From Vibrio coralliirubri (GTDB lineage Bacteria > Pseudomonadota > Gammaproteobacteria > Enterobacterales > Vibrionaceae), in NCBI RefSeq assembly GCF_024347375.1, contig NZ_AP025471.1:992001-1056000 (forward strand): a DNA stretch of 64,000 bases, read 5' to 3'. This document shows positions 36,238 to 46,296 of the stretch, one piece after another (the stretch's first letter is position 1; every line of letters starts with the position of its first letter). A program made the position numbers and the translations under genes. The notes under the pieces are model-generated. The model had not been told where the DNA came from. It saw nothing but the letters and a program-made list of their open reading frames with translations, and did no database searches.

Positions 36238-38409
36238 CTACCACAGTACCCACTCTCCTAGTTTTGGTCGCCAAATAGACTCACTTCCAGGTTCAACAGT
36301 ATATGTATTATTTACCCTAAAGTTTTCATCAAGCGACTCAACTGTCAAAGGCATAGTTGATACATTGGCAATTTTCACGAAGCTATCTGCCCACGCAGAC
36401 AAATTGGGGTAAGGTAATTGTAAAGCTTTATCGCTGGGTTCGAATACAACCACGTTTGTCTTGTACATCTGATGCGGGCGGGCAAATAGACTTTGTTGTA
36501 CCTCAGAAAAGTTATCTGAATACAAATGCTCCCAGTGGTTACCACTAGTATAAAGTACAGGTAACGTTTTTGATTCTACTACTTCACCATTCACTCCTCC
36601 TTGTTTCACATTAAATGTGATATGACCAGGTTCGCCTACAGTGTGATGATAGTCACCGAGAACGCCAAATTTTCCATTATCAGCACTTTGTAAAAGCAGT
36701 TCATTTTTCTCTGCTTTGCATACGGAACCTGTGCAAGTAAAAAGGTGGTCTCCATTTTCAAGTATAGCTTCAGCATAAAAATCTTGGATTTTATCTACAA
36801 CTGAGTGATTAAAAGCCATAGCCGGAGCAACTAAAGATGGATAAAGGTCATTTAATAGGGAGCCGATGTTGGTCAACTTTTCACACATACGATCTGACAT
36901 TTTTTGCTTTTCGATACCGATAAAACCGCAACTATTTATTAACTTATCCATATTGAGCATAGTATTGGTTGCTTTATACCCTAGTGCATCACGTGCCGCA
37001 TTTAGATGATAGCCAGGATCATGATCCGCCATCCACGTAAAGACACCACCCAGATTGTTGTCTTTAGCAAATTTCGCTTTGGCATAGACCGAACGAGGGG
37101 TTTCAATACTTAAGAATTGTTTGCTCTGCTCGTTGTACAAAAAATCGGCATTTGCATCTGTATCTGTATACAGTTCGAAGCCTTGTAACCCACTCACTCC
37201 TGAGTCTGAATAGTCCACAACTTTACCTTCGTAGTCGAACAGTTCAGATACACCTTCTTCATAACTATCATTGTTTGATAAACCCGGCGTGAACGTCCCT
37301 ACAAGAGGCGAAACACTGTTGATATTCGCGTTACCCGCATTACGGCTGTAGTTAGCGTAACCAATATGAATTTTATTAGCTGGGATTTGGAGAACATCGA
37401 TCATGTAGTTGATAGCATTTTCTGCAGAGTTAAACTCTTCACCATTTTCGCCAACATAAGACAAACTACCCGATAGGTTTGTTTGATGCGCTAAGCGTGT
37501 TTGCCACTCACCCATAAAGTCGTAACTCATCAAGTGAATCGAGTCTAAACCGTTATCAATAAGTGCTTTCAAGTTTGAAGCATCTAGCTTATCCGTTGGC
37601 GCACCAGCTGCGATCGCGATTTTCTTGTTAGACATGCCTTTGTTATCCAACGCCATTCGCAACTCTTTAATAAGTAACGCATAGTTTTTGCCATCATCGC
37701 TAGACTCAGAGTTCCCTTCTAAACCACCACCGCCAGGGTATTCCCAATCGATATCGATTTGATCAAACATTGGATAGTTAGCAAACCATTGAACCGCACT
37801 ATTGATAAATATGGCGCGGTTCTCAGCTGAACCAGCCATACGAGAAAACGGTTCAGATAAAGACCAACCACCAACACTAAACGCTAATTCTAACGAAGGT
37901 TTCAGTTCTTTAGCTTCTCTGAGTACAGCGATGAGTCCACCAGCGTTTTCTTGCCCATGTTCAAACTGAGCAGTTGGCCATGCTGCACCACCAGCGCCAA
38001 GATCCGACTGATAGTCTGCCTGAGGGTCGGTAAACACAATAGTATAATCCGCATAAGGAACCCGAGAGTCGTCATCAAGATACTTACCATTTTCACAGAC
38101 AGACTCAACCGAGTTAACAGCGGTACCCGTACCTTGCGTACCACAGATGCCCATAAAGGAATAAACGAGCTTATCGTAATGGTTTACAACATCTTGAACA
38201 TCAAACTTACGCCCATAATGCCCCCAGTTAGAAAAGTAGGCTGACACAGGTAAAAGAGAAGCATCAGCTTGATAACTGTTGAACACCTTTTCTGCATCTT
38301 CCCACGTGTTTGGTTGAGCATTTGAATTTGGTGAGTAAGTACCACTCAGTGATGCTATAACACTTAAAGTAATTAAGCTTTTAGATAACATTGTATTATT
38401 TTTTTTCAT
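36238..38409 (-). CDS. Secreted GH18 chitinase, copy 3 (identical to copy 2)
   Basis: The protein is identical to copy 2 over all 723 residues, with the same upstream DNA including the eight-A tract just after the ATG. It is the product of the 2825-bp tandem duplication, so the duplication is very recent or kept identical by gene conversion. Both genes keep signal peptide, catalytic E223 and C-terminal domain, so dosage of this enzyme is doubled. Confidence 0.9.
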   Translation of the reverse strand: MKKNNTMLSKSLITLSVIASLSGTYSPNSNAQPNTWEDAEKVFNSYQADASLLPVSAYFSNWGHYGRKFDVQDVVNHYDKLVYSFMGICGTQGTGTAVNSVESVCENGKYLDDDSRVPYADYTIVFTDPQADYQSDLGAGGAAWPTAQFEHGQENAGGLIAVLREAKELKPSLELAFSVGGWSLSEPFSRMAGSAENRAIFINSAVQWFANYPMFDQIDIDWEYPGGGGLEGNSESSDDGKNYALLIKELRMALDNKGMSNKKIAIAAGAPTDKLDASNLKALIDNGLDSIHLMSYDFMGEWQTRLAHQTNLSGSLSYVGENGEEFNSAENAINYMIDVLQIPANKIHIGYANYSRNAGNANINSVSPLVGTFTPGLSNNDSYEEGVSELFDYEGKVVDYSDSGVSGLQGFELYTDTDANADFLYNEQSKQFLSIETPRSVYAKAKFAKDNNLGGVFTWMADHDPGYHLNAARDALGYKATNTMLNMDKLINSCGFIGIEKQKMSDRMCEKLTNIGSLLNDLYPSLVAPAMAFNHSVVDKIQDFYAEAILENGDHLFTCTGSVCKAEKNELLLQSADNGKFGVLGDYHHTVGEPGHITFNVKQGGVNGEVVESKTLPVLYTSGNHWEHLYSDNFSEVQQSLFARPHQMYKTNVVVFEPSDKALQLPYPNLSAWADSFVKIANVSTMPLTVESLDENFRVNNTYTVEPGSESIWRPKLGEWVLW

Positions 38410-38642
38410 TTTAACTATCTTTTTTAATTCAACCACATGGTTAATATAAATATAAATAGTTATAAAACATAAAGATATGGCATTTTAAAAACTGACAAGA
38501 AAAAAGAGCTTATAATATTTAAACATAATAGATAATAAAAACCATAATCATTGTTTAGAATATAAAAGTTCTGAACAACTAGATAAAACACAACAAAGTG
38601 TTCACAATGCTAGCCTAATGTAATTTAGGAGCTCTATGAAAA

Positions 38643-38828
38643 TCATGTGAACTTTGAAAAATCAGCACAACTGGGACGCATGTATTTACCTTGATGATAA
38701 GGAGTTAGATACACCTCATCCACAGAATGATCACTTATGTCAATCTTAAGCAGCTTGTTTGTATTGGAGCAGATTATAATGAACATGCCTTCAGATCCAA
38801 TGAGGCAGTCAAATAACGATATATTCAC
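38643..38828 (-). pseudogene. 3' remnant of gene C, third copy
   Basis: Identical to the remnant at 35818. It separates chitinase copy 3 from the chimeric chitinase; 38410-39062 holds nothing else. Confidence 0.75.
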
Positions 38829-39062
38829 AAATATCGAAGATCGTTAGATTATTAATTCCATCATTAATAATTTTCCAAGTATGAGACTTATTGCTTTCTA
38901 CTACCCCTAAATTTCTTTTGCTAAATTAATCTGGCCAGAAGAACAAGACCTAAACTTATCTGACCAGATCCCTCGATTATATTAAATTTGAAGCGTCAGA
39001 TTTAAACCACCACTTCAATTAGACTAGCAAGGCACATTTAACTATCTGTTAGTTTATTCTTG

Positions 39063-41783
39063 CTACCACAGTACCCACTCTCCTAGTTTTGGTCGCCAAA
39101 TAGACTCACTTCCAGGTTCAACAGTATATGTATTATTTACCCTAAAGTTTTCATCAAGCGACTCAACTGTCAAAGGCATAGTTGATACATTGGCAATTTT
39201 CACGAAGCTATCTGCCCACGCAGACAAATTGGGGTAAGGTAATTGTAAAGCTTTATCGCTGGGTTCGAATACAACCACGTTTGTCTTGTACATCTGATGC
39301 GGGCGGGCAAATAGACTTTGTTGTACCTCAGAAAAGTTATCTGAATACAAATGCTCCCAGTGGTTACCACTAGTATAAAGTACAGGTAACGTTTTTGATT
39401 CTACTACTTCACCATTCACTCCTCCTTGTTTCACATTAAATGTGATATGACCAGGTTCGCCTACAGTGTGATGATAGTCACCGACAACGCCAAATTTTCC
39501 ATTATCAGCACTTTGTAAAAGCAGTTCATTTTTCTCTGCTTTGCATACGGAACCTGTGCAAGTAAAAAGGTGGTCTCCATTTTCAAGTATAGCTTCAGCA
39601 TAAAAATCTTGGATTTTATCTACAACTGAGTGATTAAAAGCCATAGCCGGAGCAACTATTGATGGATAAAGGTCATTTAATAGGGAGCCGATGTTGGTCA
39701 ACTTTTCACACATACGATCTGACATTTTTTGCTTTTCGATACCGATAAAACCGCAACTATTTATTAACTTATCCATATTGAGCATAGTATTGGTTGCTTT
39801 ATACCCTAGTGCATCACGTGCCGCATTTAGATGATAGCCAGGATCATGATCCGCCATCCACGCAAAGACACCACCCAGATTGTTGTCTTTAGCAAATTTC
39901 GCTTTGGCATAGACCGAACGTGGGGTTTCAATACTTAAGAACTGTTTGCTCTGCTCATTGTACAAAAAATCGGCATTTGCATCTGTATCTGTATACAGTT
40001 CGAAGCCTTGTAACCCACTCACTCCTGCGTCTGAATAGCCCACGACTTTACCTTCGTAGTCGAACAGTTCAGATACACCTTCTTGATAACTATCATTGTT
40101 TGATAAACCCGGCGTGAACGTCCCTACAAGAGGCGAAACACTGTTAATATTCGCGTTACCCGCATTACGGCTGTAGTTAGCGTAACCAATATGAATTTTA
40201 TTAGCTGGGATTTGGAGAACATCGATCATGTAGTTAATAGCATTTTCTGCAGAGTTAAACTCTTCACCATTTTCGCCAACATAAGACAAACTACCCGATA
40301 GGTTTGTTTGATGCGCTAAGCGTGTTTGCCACTCGCCCATAAAGTCGTAACTCATCAAGTGAATTGAGTCCAAACCGTTATCAATAAGTGCTTTCAAGTT
40401 TGAAGCATCTAGCTTATCCGTTGGGGCACCAGCTGCGATCGCGATTTTCTTGTTAGACATGCCTTTGTTATCCAACGCCGTGCGCAACTCTTTAATAAGT
40501 AACTCATAGTTTTTGCCATCATCACTAGACTCAGAGTTCCCTTCTAAACCGCCACCGCCTGGGTATTCCCAATCGATATCGATTTGATCAAACATAGGGT
40601 AGTTAACGAACCACTGAACAGCACTGTTCACAAATACACTACGGCTTTCGGCTGAACTAACCATACGAGAGAATGGTTCAGACAAAGACCAACCACCAAC
40701 ACTAAACGCTAACTCCAAAGAGGGTTTCAGTTTTTTAGCTTCTCTGAGTACAGCGATGAGTCCACCAGCGTTTTCTTGCCCATGTTCAAACTGAGCAGTT
40801 GACCATGCTGGACCACCAGCGCCAAGATCCGACTGATAGTCTGCCTGAGGGTCGGTAAACACAATAGTATAATCCGCATAAGGGACCCGAGAGTCGTCAT
40901 CAAGATACTTACCATTTTCACAGACAGACTCAATCGAGTTAACAGCGGTACCCGTACCTTGCGTACCACAGATGCCCATAAAGGAATAAACGAGCTTATC
41001 GTAATGGTTTACAACATCTTGAACATCAAACTTACGCCCATAATGCCCCCAGTTAGAAAAGTAGGCTGACACAGGTAAAAGAGAAGCATCAGCTTGATAA
41101 CTGTTGAACACCTTTTCTGCATCTTCCCACGTGTCTGAAGTTTTCACATCATAAAATGGCGAACATGAACTGAGGGTAGTTGGAGCACCATACTTATAGC
41201 CTATCACACTGCAGGCTTGAACTTGCTTTACTTTTGGCTCCGTCGCTTCACCACGGAGATAGAGGTTGTTTGTATGTGGATCGAGACCACTATCAGCCAT
41301 ATAATTAGCAAGCACATCCCCGTTAGTTGTTTTATGCTCTTGATATATAAAATTGGTTATACCTTCGGTTACGATTGAGTCAGTCAGAGAAATTATGTCA
41401 TCTCCCGTATATAACTCGTCGTTACGCAATATTTGAACTTTTAGTTCGGCCAAATTCACATCGGAGCGGCTCTCTATTGTCCAGCTATATTCGGACGATG
41501 AATAAGTTATACTTGTACAGAGCTCCTCTTTATCTAAAACACAGAACGTCAGATATTGTCCTACCTTGTCTTTTAAGTAATAAGGGCTTTTAGACAGGAC
41601 CTCGCCATCTCGGCCTCTCCAGTTCAAATCAATCCTATCCCCAAACTCATTGAAGTTTGTTACTAAGTTACCTTGATAGTAACCAAATAAAACATCTCCT
41701 TTATCAACAATTTTAACGTCATTCGCTAAAGCCAGTGACGGCAAAAATAGAGCTACAAAAAACCTTTTAAACTTAACAACCAC
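39063..41783 (-). CDS. Chimeric secreted protein: gene C N-terminal domain fused to GH18 chitinase (copy 4)
   Basis: The GTG at 41783 has GGAG upstream and starts a signal peptide (KFKRFFVALFLPSLALA), giving 906 residues; the frame is open further upstream. Residues ~21-216 are the shared N-terminal domain, nearly identical to gene C. The sequence then switches at VKTS/DTWEDAEK into the chitinase just after its signal peptide. GH18 motifs are intact (catalytic Glu near 406), and the same C-terminal tail as copies 2 and 3 follows. The chitinase signal peptide and the gene C propeller are missing, as expected from a deletion fusing the two neighbours. Confidence 0.88.
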   Translation of the reverse strand: MVVKFKRFFVALFLPSLALANDVKIVDKGDVLFGYYQGNLVTNFNEFGDRIDLNWRGRDGEVLSKSPYYLKDKVGQYLTFCVLDKEELCTSITYSSSEYSWTIESRSDVNLAELKVQILRNDELYTGDDIISLTDSIVTEGITNFIYQEHKTTNGDVLANYMADSGLDPHTNNLYLRGEATEPKVKQVQACSVIGYKYGAPTTLSSCSPFYDVKTSDTWEDAEKVFNSYQADASLLPVSAYFSNWGHYGRKFDVQDVVNHYDKLVYSFMGICGTQGTGTAVNSIESVCENGKYLDDDSRVPYADYTIVFTDPQADYQSDLGAGGPAWSTAQFEHGQENAGGLIAVLREAKKLKPSLELAFSVGGWSLSEPFSRMVSSAESRSVFVNSAVQWFVNYPMFDQIDIDWEYPGGGGLEGNSESSDDGKNYELLIKELRTALDNKGMSNKKIAIAAGAPTDKLDASNLKALIDNGLDSIHLMSYDFMGEWQTRLAHQTNLSGSLSYVGENGEEFNSAENAINYMIDVLQIPANKIHIGYANYSRNAGNANINSVSPLVGTFTPGLSNNDSYQEGVSELFDYEGKVVGYSDAGVSGLQGFELYTDTDANADFLYNEQSKQFLSIETPRSVYAKAKFAKDNNLGGVFAWMADHDPGYHLNAARDALGYKATNTMLNMDKLINSCGFIGIEKQKMSDRMCEKLTNIGSLLNDLYPSIVAPAMAFNHSVVDKIQDFYAEAILENGDHLFTCTGSVCKAEKNELLLQSADNGKFGVVGDYHHTVGEPGHITFNVKQGGVNGEVVESKTLPVLYTSGNHWEHLYSDNFSEVQQSLFARPHQMYKTNVVVFEPSDKALQLPYPNLSAWADSFVKIANVSTMPLTVESLDENFRVNNTYTVEPGSESIWRPKLGEWVLW

Positions 41784-42025
41784 TATATTAACACTCCCCA
41801 TGAATTGATTTAGATTACCTGTTAAATCCAAAGCTAACAAAGAAAGTTGATTTGAAACATAGCATTATTTCGTAGCGGCCCACGCTGTTTGCCTAACGAT
41901 AGACCACACTGAAAAACAAACTAGGCATACCAAAAAAGAAAAGAAAAGAAAAAAACGCCCAATACAACTGAGTAAACATGCTTGAAAATAAATCAAATTT
42001 ACTAACGCAATGGCTTTTTATTTCT
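41784..42025. promoter_or_regulatory. Divergent promoter region of the chimeric chitinase and the decayed RCC1-like gene
   Basis: The sequence closely matches 47665-47902, the divergent region between gene C and the intact RCC1-like lipoprotein gene, so the whole block was duplicated. Specific promoter boxes cannot be assigned with confidence. Confidence 0.5.
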
Positions 42026-42087
42026 ATGAAAACTATTTCACCTCAGTCATGTGTACCTTTCGTGACGCTTACTTTATTGTTTGGTTG
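42026..42087 (+). pseudogene. RCC1-like lipoprotein, decayed copy, 5' part
   Basis: ATG at 42026 opens MKTISPQSCVPFVTLTLLFG, the signal peptide of the lipoprotein intact at 47903-49750. The IS copy e is inserted just before the lipobox Cys. Confidence 0.88.
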
Positions 42088-43071
42088 GGCTTTGTTGCGC
42101 AATTAAATTTAGAAATAGAGCCCCCTGTTTCTCATGCTTTTTAGTCAACACGACAAGTTTCAGGCATGCCTAACCCAGTGAGCTTGTTCAACGCTTTTAT
42201 CATCGCGTAAGTTTCACCCACCTGTGCATTGTAATTTCTTAAGCTCAATCGTCCTCCTAGCAACTGTTTAGCTCGATACATCGCCGTTTCTGTGGGTGAG
42301 CGTTTGTGGTAACCATACCGCTCTTTCCAATACTTGTTTGAGCCGTATGACTTCTGGCAGCCTACTGCAAGATTTCGAGGATGACCACGCTCCCAGAAGG
42401 CAGCCCCTTCTCTTGGGGGAATAAGCGCAACGGCTCGCTTCATCTTAATAGCTGCGTGACACGCTCTCGTGTCGTAAGCGCCATCACCAGACACCTCAAG
42501 GATACTTCGGCGTGTTTGTTTCAGTAAGTTAGGAAGGACTTCGCTATCTGTAACCGTCGATAAACTTAGCTCGGCTGCAATAATTTCATGAGTGCTTGTA
42601 TCAACGGCAATATGCAGCTTTCGCCAGACTCTACGCTTGCCATCCGTCCCGTGTTTTTTGACTTTCCATTCGCCTTCGCCATAAACCTTAAGGCCCGTCG
42701 CATCAATGGCTAGGTACTGTATTGCTCCTTTCATTTTAGTCTTAAATGAAACCTCAACTTGCTTTGCTCTACGACTGATGCAAGTGTAATGCGGACAGCT
42801 TAATGGAACATGGGCAAGTCCAAATACTGAGTCGATAAATCCTTGCAGCGCTCTCAATGGCATAGAAAAAACTCGTTTCACCATGAGCGCTGTCGTGATA
42901 GCCAAATCACTGAACCGACGTGGTCTCCCGCGGTTAATGAGTGATTGGTTGTATAGTTTCCAGTTGATTGTTTTGTAACGAGGTTTAGGCATAGGGCTAC
43001 GAGAAGTCGTGGACGTAGCTGATCAGATCATGGGTTCTTGGTTTAGTTCCACTGAATTACGCAACAAAGCC
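42088..43071 (-). mobile_element. IS5-family element, copy e (internally deleted)
   Basis: A 984-bp diverged relative of copy c, with perfect 9-bp target duplication GTTTGGTTG (42079-42087 and 43072-43080). It lacks about 70 bp found in the full element. It was inserted in the signal peptide of the duplicated RCC1-like gene. Confidence 0.92.
42141..42992 (-). CDS. IS5-family transposase with 23-codon in-frame deletion (copy e)
   Basis: The frame is open for 283 residues, but about residues 23-45 of the full protein (GSLTFWID to QNKR) are missing, directly between NRG and RPRRF. The catalytic Asp, Asp and Glu are present; the last is in RSPTETAMYRAKQLLGG. The N-terminal DNA-binding region is damaged, so activity is doubtful. 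Confidence 0.85.
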   Translation of the reverse strand: MPKPRYKTINWKLYNQSLINRGRPRRFSDLAITTALMVKRVFSMPLRALQGFIDSVFGLAHVPLSCPHYTCISRRAKQVEVSFKTKMKGAIQYLAIDATGLKVYGEGEWKVKKHGTDGKRRVWRKLHIAVDTSTHEIIAAELSLSTVTDSEVLPNLLKQTRRSILEVSGDGAYDTRACHAAIKMKRAVALIPPREGAAFWERGHPRNLAVGCQKSYGSNKYWKERYGYHKRSPTETAMYRAKQLLGGRLSLRNYNAQVGETYAMIKALNKLTGLGMPETCRVD

Positions 43072-43790
43072 GTTTGGTTGTTATGATTCCTCGGAAGGAT
43101 TTCGAGGTGAAGAACCGTCTGAGCGACCATCAATCAATACACCTAGCATAAGTGCTCAAGACTTCCAAGTATCGTCTATGAAGATGGATTCCGAATCCGT
43201 TATCATCGATGCTACCGACTATGTTATTAACAGTACCGAAACTAAACCGATGTTAAACGAGGTATCCGGGGCGCAGTTCGGTACTGTAAAAATCATTCCA
43301 GAAACTCTCAAATTCACTTATACACCCAACACCCTGGCCTACGGTGTAGAGACTTTGACCTATACCGTAACAGGCAATAAAGAGCAGTAAGCATCCGCTC
43401 GAATTCAAATTGTTATTGACGCTCCCAATCCTCCACAAATTTCGGATATTTTGATAACTGCACATTCCGACTTGTTAACCACAGTTGTAACATGTAACGA
43501 TTGTGATTTAGCCCAAACTGCCTATCAATATGACATAGACGGAAACTCAGTTAGTAATGATAGTGAGCAGTAACGCGTGTAAAACCAGTAAAGGAAGGCT
43601 GATTGTGACTGGTGGTCGTATAACTTCGGTCAGCAGTTATAACAATGATTCTCACCTTGGCCAAACAATCAGTGCCCTAAAAAATGATAAAACGAAAGAG
43701 GGGGTAATTGTGTCATTGGGTACTTTTGTTGCTCCTCCGCCAAGCGATGAGTTGTATGGCGGATTAACTGAGCTCAAAAAAACAACTTAA
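43072..43790 (+). pseudogene. RCC1-like lipoprotein, decayed copy, 3' part
   Basis: Compared with the intact gene at 47903-49750, this copy has a nonsense codon (TAA for CAA near 43388), an internal loss of about 100 bp around 43565, and a loss of roughly 1 kb around 43690 removing nearly all RCC1 repeats. The end (VSLGTFVAPPPSDELYGGLT) is still recognisable. It is clearly non-functional. Confidence 0.9.
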
Positions 43791-44149
43791 CTTTTAACGG
43801 TCTAACCTCTCTGCTATCCGTAAGTAGTTTTTGGTCCGTAACGCATAGATTCCTATGACTTGGGATATACATCCAAAGAACTACGCTACATTCATGTTCA
43901 ACTGTTTAGCACATATCACTATGCGTTATGAGATAGTAAAGTGTTGATTTTCGGTAGACAAAAGCCCTATGAGGACTGCTCACAGGGCTTTACCCCCCCA
44001 TATCATAAAATCCGTTTATTACGATAGAAACCACATAAAAATGCCAACTTAGCGGTGGCATTTACGTTTTGGCATCGAACTATATCTGACTTAACGTCAC
44101 TTATGATGTTACTCGATATAAACCAAGCTCATTAGAACAAAGAAGGTTA
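43791..44149. terminator. Intergenic region with two facing terminators
   Basis: AGCCCTATGAG/CTCACAGGGCT (43966-43993) is the plus-strand terminator also found after the intact RCC1-like gene. ATGCCA/TGGCAT near 44041-44061, followed by T on the minus strand, ends the chitinase gene. No gene is seen. Confidence 0.7.
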
Positions 44150-46000
44150 CTAATAATCCCAATAACGTCGATGTCTACTCCCCTCAGTTGTGCCAATTGT
44201 TTTTGTCTGCCCTGCAGAAATAACTCCAGGGGCGGTATTTCCGCCACCAAACAGTCGAATCAACCCTGAAGATTTGTTTTTAATAGTGATTTTTAAACCC
44301 GGAGCTGGATTGCCAAGTCGAACTAAATCATACATTGGGTTAAAAGCCTCTGCTTCTTCTGGTATTTCGACAGTCAGATGCCCTTCACTTAATAACTGGC
44401 TCATTTCTTGATTAAGCTGTTTAACCTGCTCTGGGGTTGATAGAAGTACTGCGCCGTTATTAGTGATGCGATTACACTGCATTGGCGTTAGAGTTGTATG
44501 GTTTAGATCGGTATAGCCACAATCATTGACTAATGTACTCATATCCAAAACGGTATGTGTAGTGTTGTAACCTAGTCCCACTCTTGCGGCATTTAAGTGG
44601 TAGCCAGGATCGTGATCCGCCATCCACGTAAACACACCTCCTAAATTGTTTTGTCTTGCAAATCGGGCTTTCGCGTAGGTTGAACGTGGTGTTTCAATAC
44701 TCAAGAACTGTTTATTTTGTGCATTAAACAAAAAGTCGGCGTTAGCATCCGTATCGGTATAGACTTCATACCCTTGTAACCCACTCACTCCTGAGTCTGA
44801 ATAGTCCACAACTTTACCTTCGTAGTCGAACAGTTCAGATACACCTTCTTCATAACTATCATTATTCGATAAGCCCGGTGTGAACGTCCCTACAAGAGGC
44901 GAAACACTGTTAATATTCGCTTTACCCGCATTACGGCTGTAGTTAGCGTAACCAATATGAATTTTATTAGCCGGGATTTGGAGAACATCGATCATGTAGT
45001 TGATAGCATTTTCTGCAGAGTTAAACTCTTCACCATTTTCGCCAACATAAGACAAACTACCCGATAGGTTTGTTTGATGCGCTAAGCGTGTTTGCCACTC
45101 ACCCATAAAGTCGTAACTCATCAAGTGAATCGAGTCTAAACCGTTATCAATAAGTGCTTTCAAGTTTGAAGCATCTAGCTTATCCGTTGGCGCACCAGCT
45201 GCGATCGCGATTTTCTTGTTAGACATGCCTTTGTTATCCAACGCCATTCGCAACTCTTTAATAAGTAACGCATAGTTTTTGCCATCATCGCTAGACTCAG
45301 AGTTCCCTTCTAAACCACCACCGCCAGGGTATTCCCAATCGATATCGATTTGATCAAACATTGGATAGTTAGCAAACCATTGAACCGCACTATTGATAAA
45401 TATGGCGCGGTTCTCAGCTGAACCAGCCATACGAGAAAACGGTTCAGATAAAGACCAACCACCAACACTAAACGCTAATTCTAACGAAGGTTTCAGTTCT
45501 TTAGCTTCTCTGAGTACAGCGATGAGTCCACCAGCGTTTTCTTGCCCATGTTCAAACTGAGCAGTTGGCCATGCTGCACCACCAGCGCCAAGATCCGACT
45601 GATAGTCTGCCTGAGGGTCGGTAAACACAATAGTATAATCCGCATAAGGAACCCGAGAGTCGTCATCAAGATACTTACCATTTTCACAGACAGACTCAAC
45701 CGAGTTAACAGCGGTACCCGTACCTTGCGTACCACAGATGCCCATAAAGGAATAAACGAGCTTATCGTAATGGTTTACAACATCTTGAACATCAAACTTA
45801 CGCCCATAATGCCCCCAGTTAGAAAAGTAGGCTGACACAGGTAAAAGAGAAGCATCAGCTTGATAACTGTTGAACACCTTTTCTGCATCTTCCCACGTGT
45901 TTGGTTGAGCATTTGAATTTGGTGAGTAAATGCCACTCAGTGATGCTATAACACTTAAAGTAATTAAGCTTTTAGATAACATTGTATTACTTTCATTCAT
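44150..46000 (-). CDS. Secreted GH18 chitinase with a different C-terminal domain (copy 5)
   Basis: 616 residues; AGGGAAA lies before the ATG. Up to about residue 407 the protein is virtually identical to copies 2 and 3 (signal peptide, SVGGWS, catalytic E223, MSYDF). Beyond about 410 it diverges (GYEVYTDTDANADFLFNAQN), and the tail is different: STLVNDCGYTDLNHTTLT, a helical stretch (EQVKQLNQEMSQLLSEGHL) and a short beta-rich end (GLIRLFGGGNTAPG). The boundary suggests gene conversion between chitinase copies with tail exchange. It lies downstream of gene C, with 296 bp between. Confidence 0.9.
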   Translation of the reverse strand: MNESNTMLSKSLITLSVIASLSGIYSPNSNAQPNTWEDAEKVFNSYQADASLLPVSAYFSNWGHYGRKFDVQDVVNHYDKLVYSFMGICGTQGTGTAVNSVESVCENGKYLDDDSRVPYADYTIVFTDPQADYQSDLGAGGAAWPTAQFEHGQENAGGLIAVLREAKELKPSLELAFSVGGWSLSEPFSRMAGSAENRAIFINSAVQWFANYPMFDQIDIDWEYPGGGGLEGNSESSDDGKNYALLIKELRMALDNKGMSNKKIAIAAGAPTDKLDASNLKALIDNGLDSIHLMSYDFMGEWQTRLAHQTNLSGSLSYVGENGEEFNSAENAINYMIDVLQIPANKIHIGYANYSRNAGKANINSVSPLVGTFTPGLSNNDSYEEGVSELFDYEGKVVDYSDSGVSGLQGYEVYTDTDANADFLFNAQNKQFLSIETPRSTYAKARFARQNNLGGVFTWMADHDPGYHLNAARVGLGYNTTHTVLDMSTLVNDCGYTDLNHTTLTPMQCNRITNNGAVLLSTPEQVKQLNQEMSQLLSEGHLTVEIPEEAEAFNPMYDLVRLGNPAPGLKITIKNKSSGLIRLFGGGNTAPGVISAGQTKTIGTTEGSRHRRYWDY

Positions 46001-46296
46001 TTTATTAATTTCCCTATTTAGCCGAATGGCTGATAGCTAATTTAAGTAATTATAATTAGGAAATATATAGCATCAAAAAAAAATAAAATATAAAAAAGTG
46101 CTAAAATAATCAATGCTACATTCTATATCATAACACCCGTCGTTTATTTAATGTGGCGAGTTTTAAATATAGAAATAAGCAAAAACAAAAACCATCAACA
46201 TCCTTCAAAAATAAGAACGGCTCTGAAATTAGCAAATACTACACGATAAAGCGTTTGCCGTTCTAACTAACAGTTATATTGAAGGCTTATTTAATA
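46001..46296. other. Very AT-rich intergenic region
   Basis: It contains the promoter of chitinase copy 5 (the GH18 start differs here from the tandem copies). No gene, hairpin or repeat is obvious. Confidence 0.4.

Larger units (their letters stand above)
33413..39062. repeat. Tandem duplication, 2825-bp unit
   Basis: Features recur with exactly 2825 bp spacing: chitinase stops at 33413, 36238 and 39063, and gene C remnants at 32993, 35818 and 38643. The two complete units 33413-36237 and 36238-39062 agreed in every stretch compared. The unit is one chitinase gene, its upstream DNA and the gene C remnant. Outer boundaries are fuzzy, because diverged copies continue on both sides. Confidence 0.9.

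Noticed and set aside
32253..45735. Recurring 80- and 97-residue frames inside the chitinase genes
   Set aside because: They lie fully inside the GH18 coding region in other frames, recur only because the gene recurs, and have no signals of their own.
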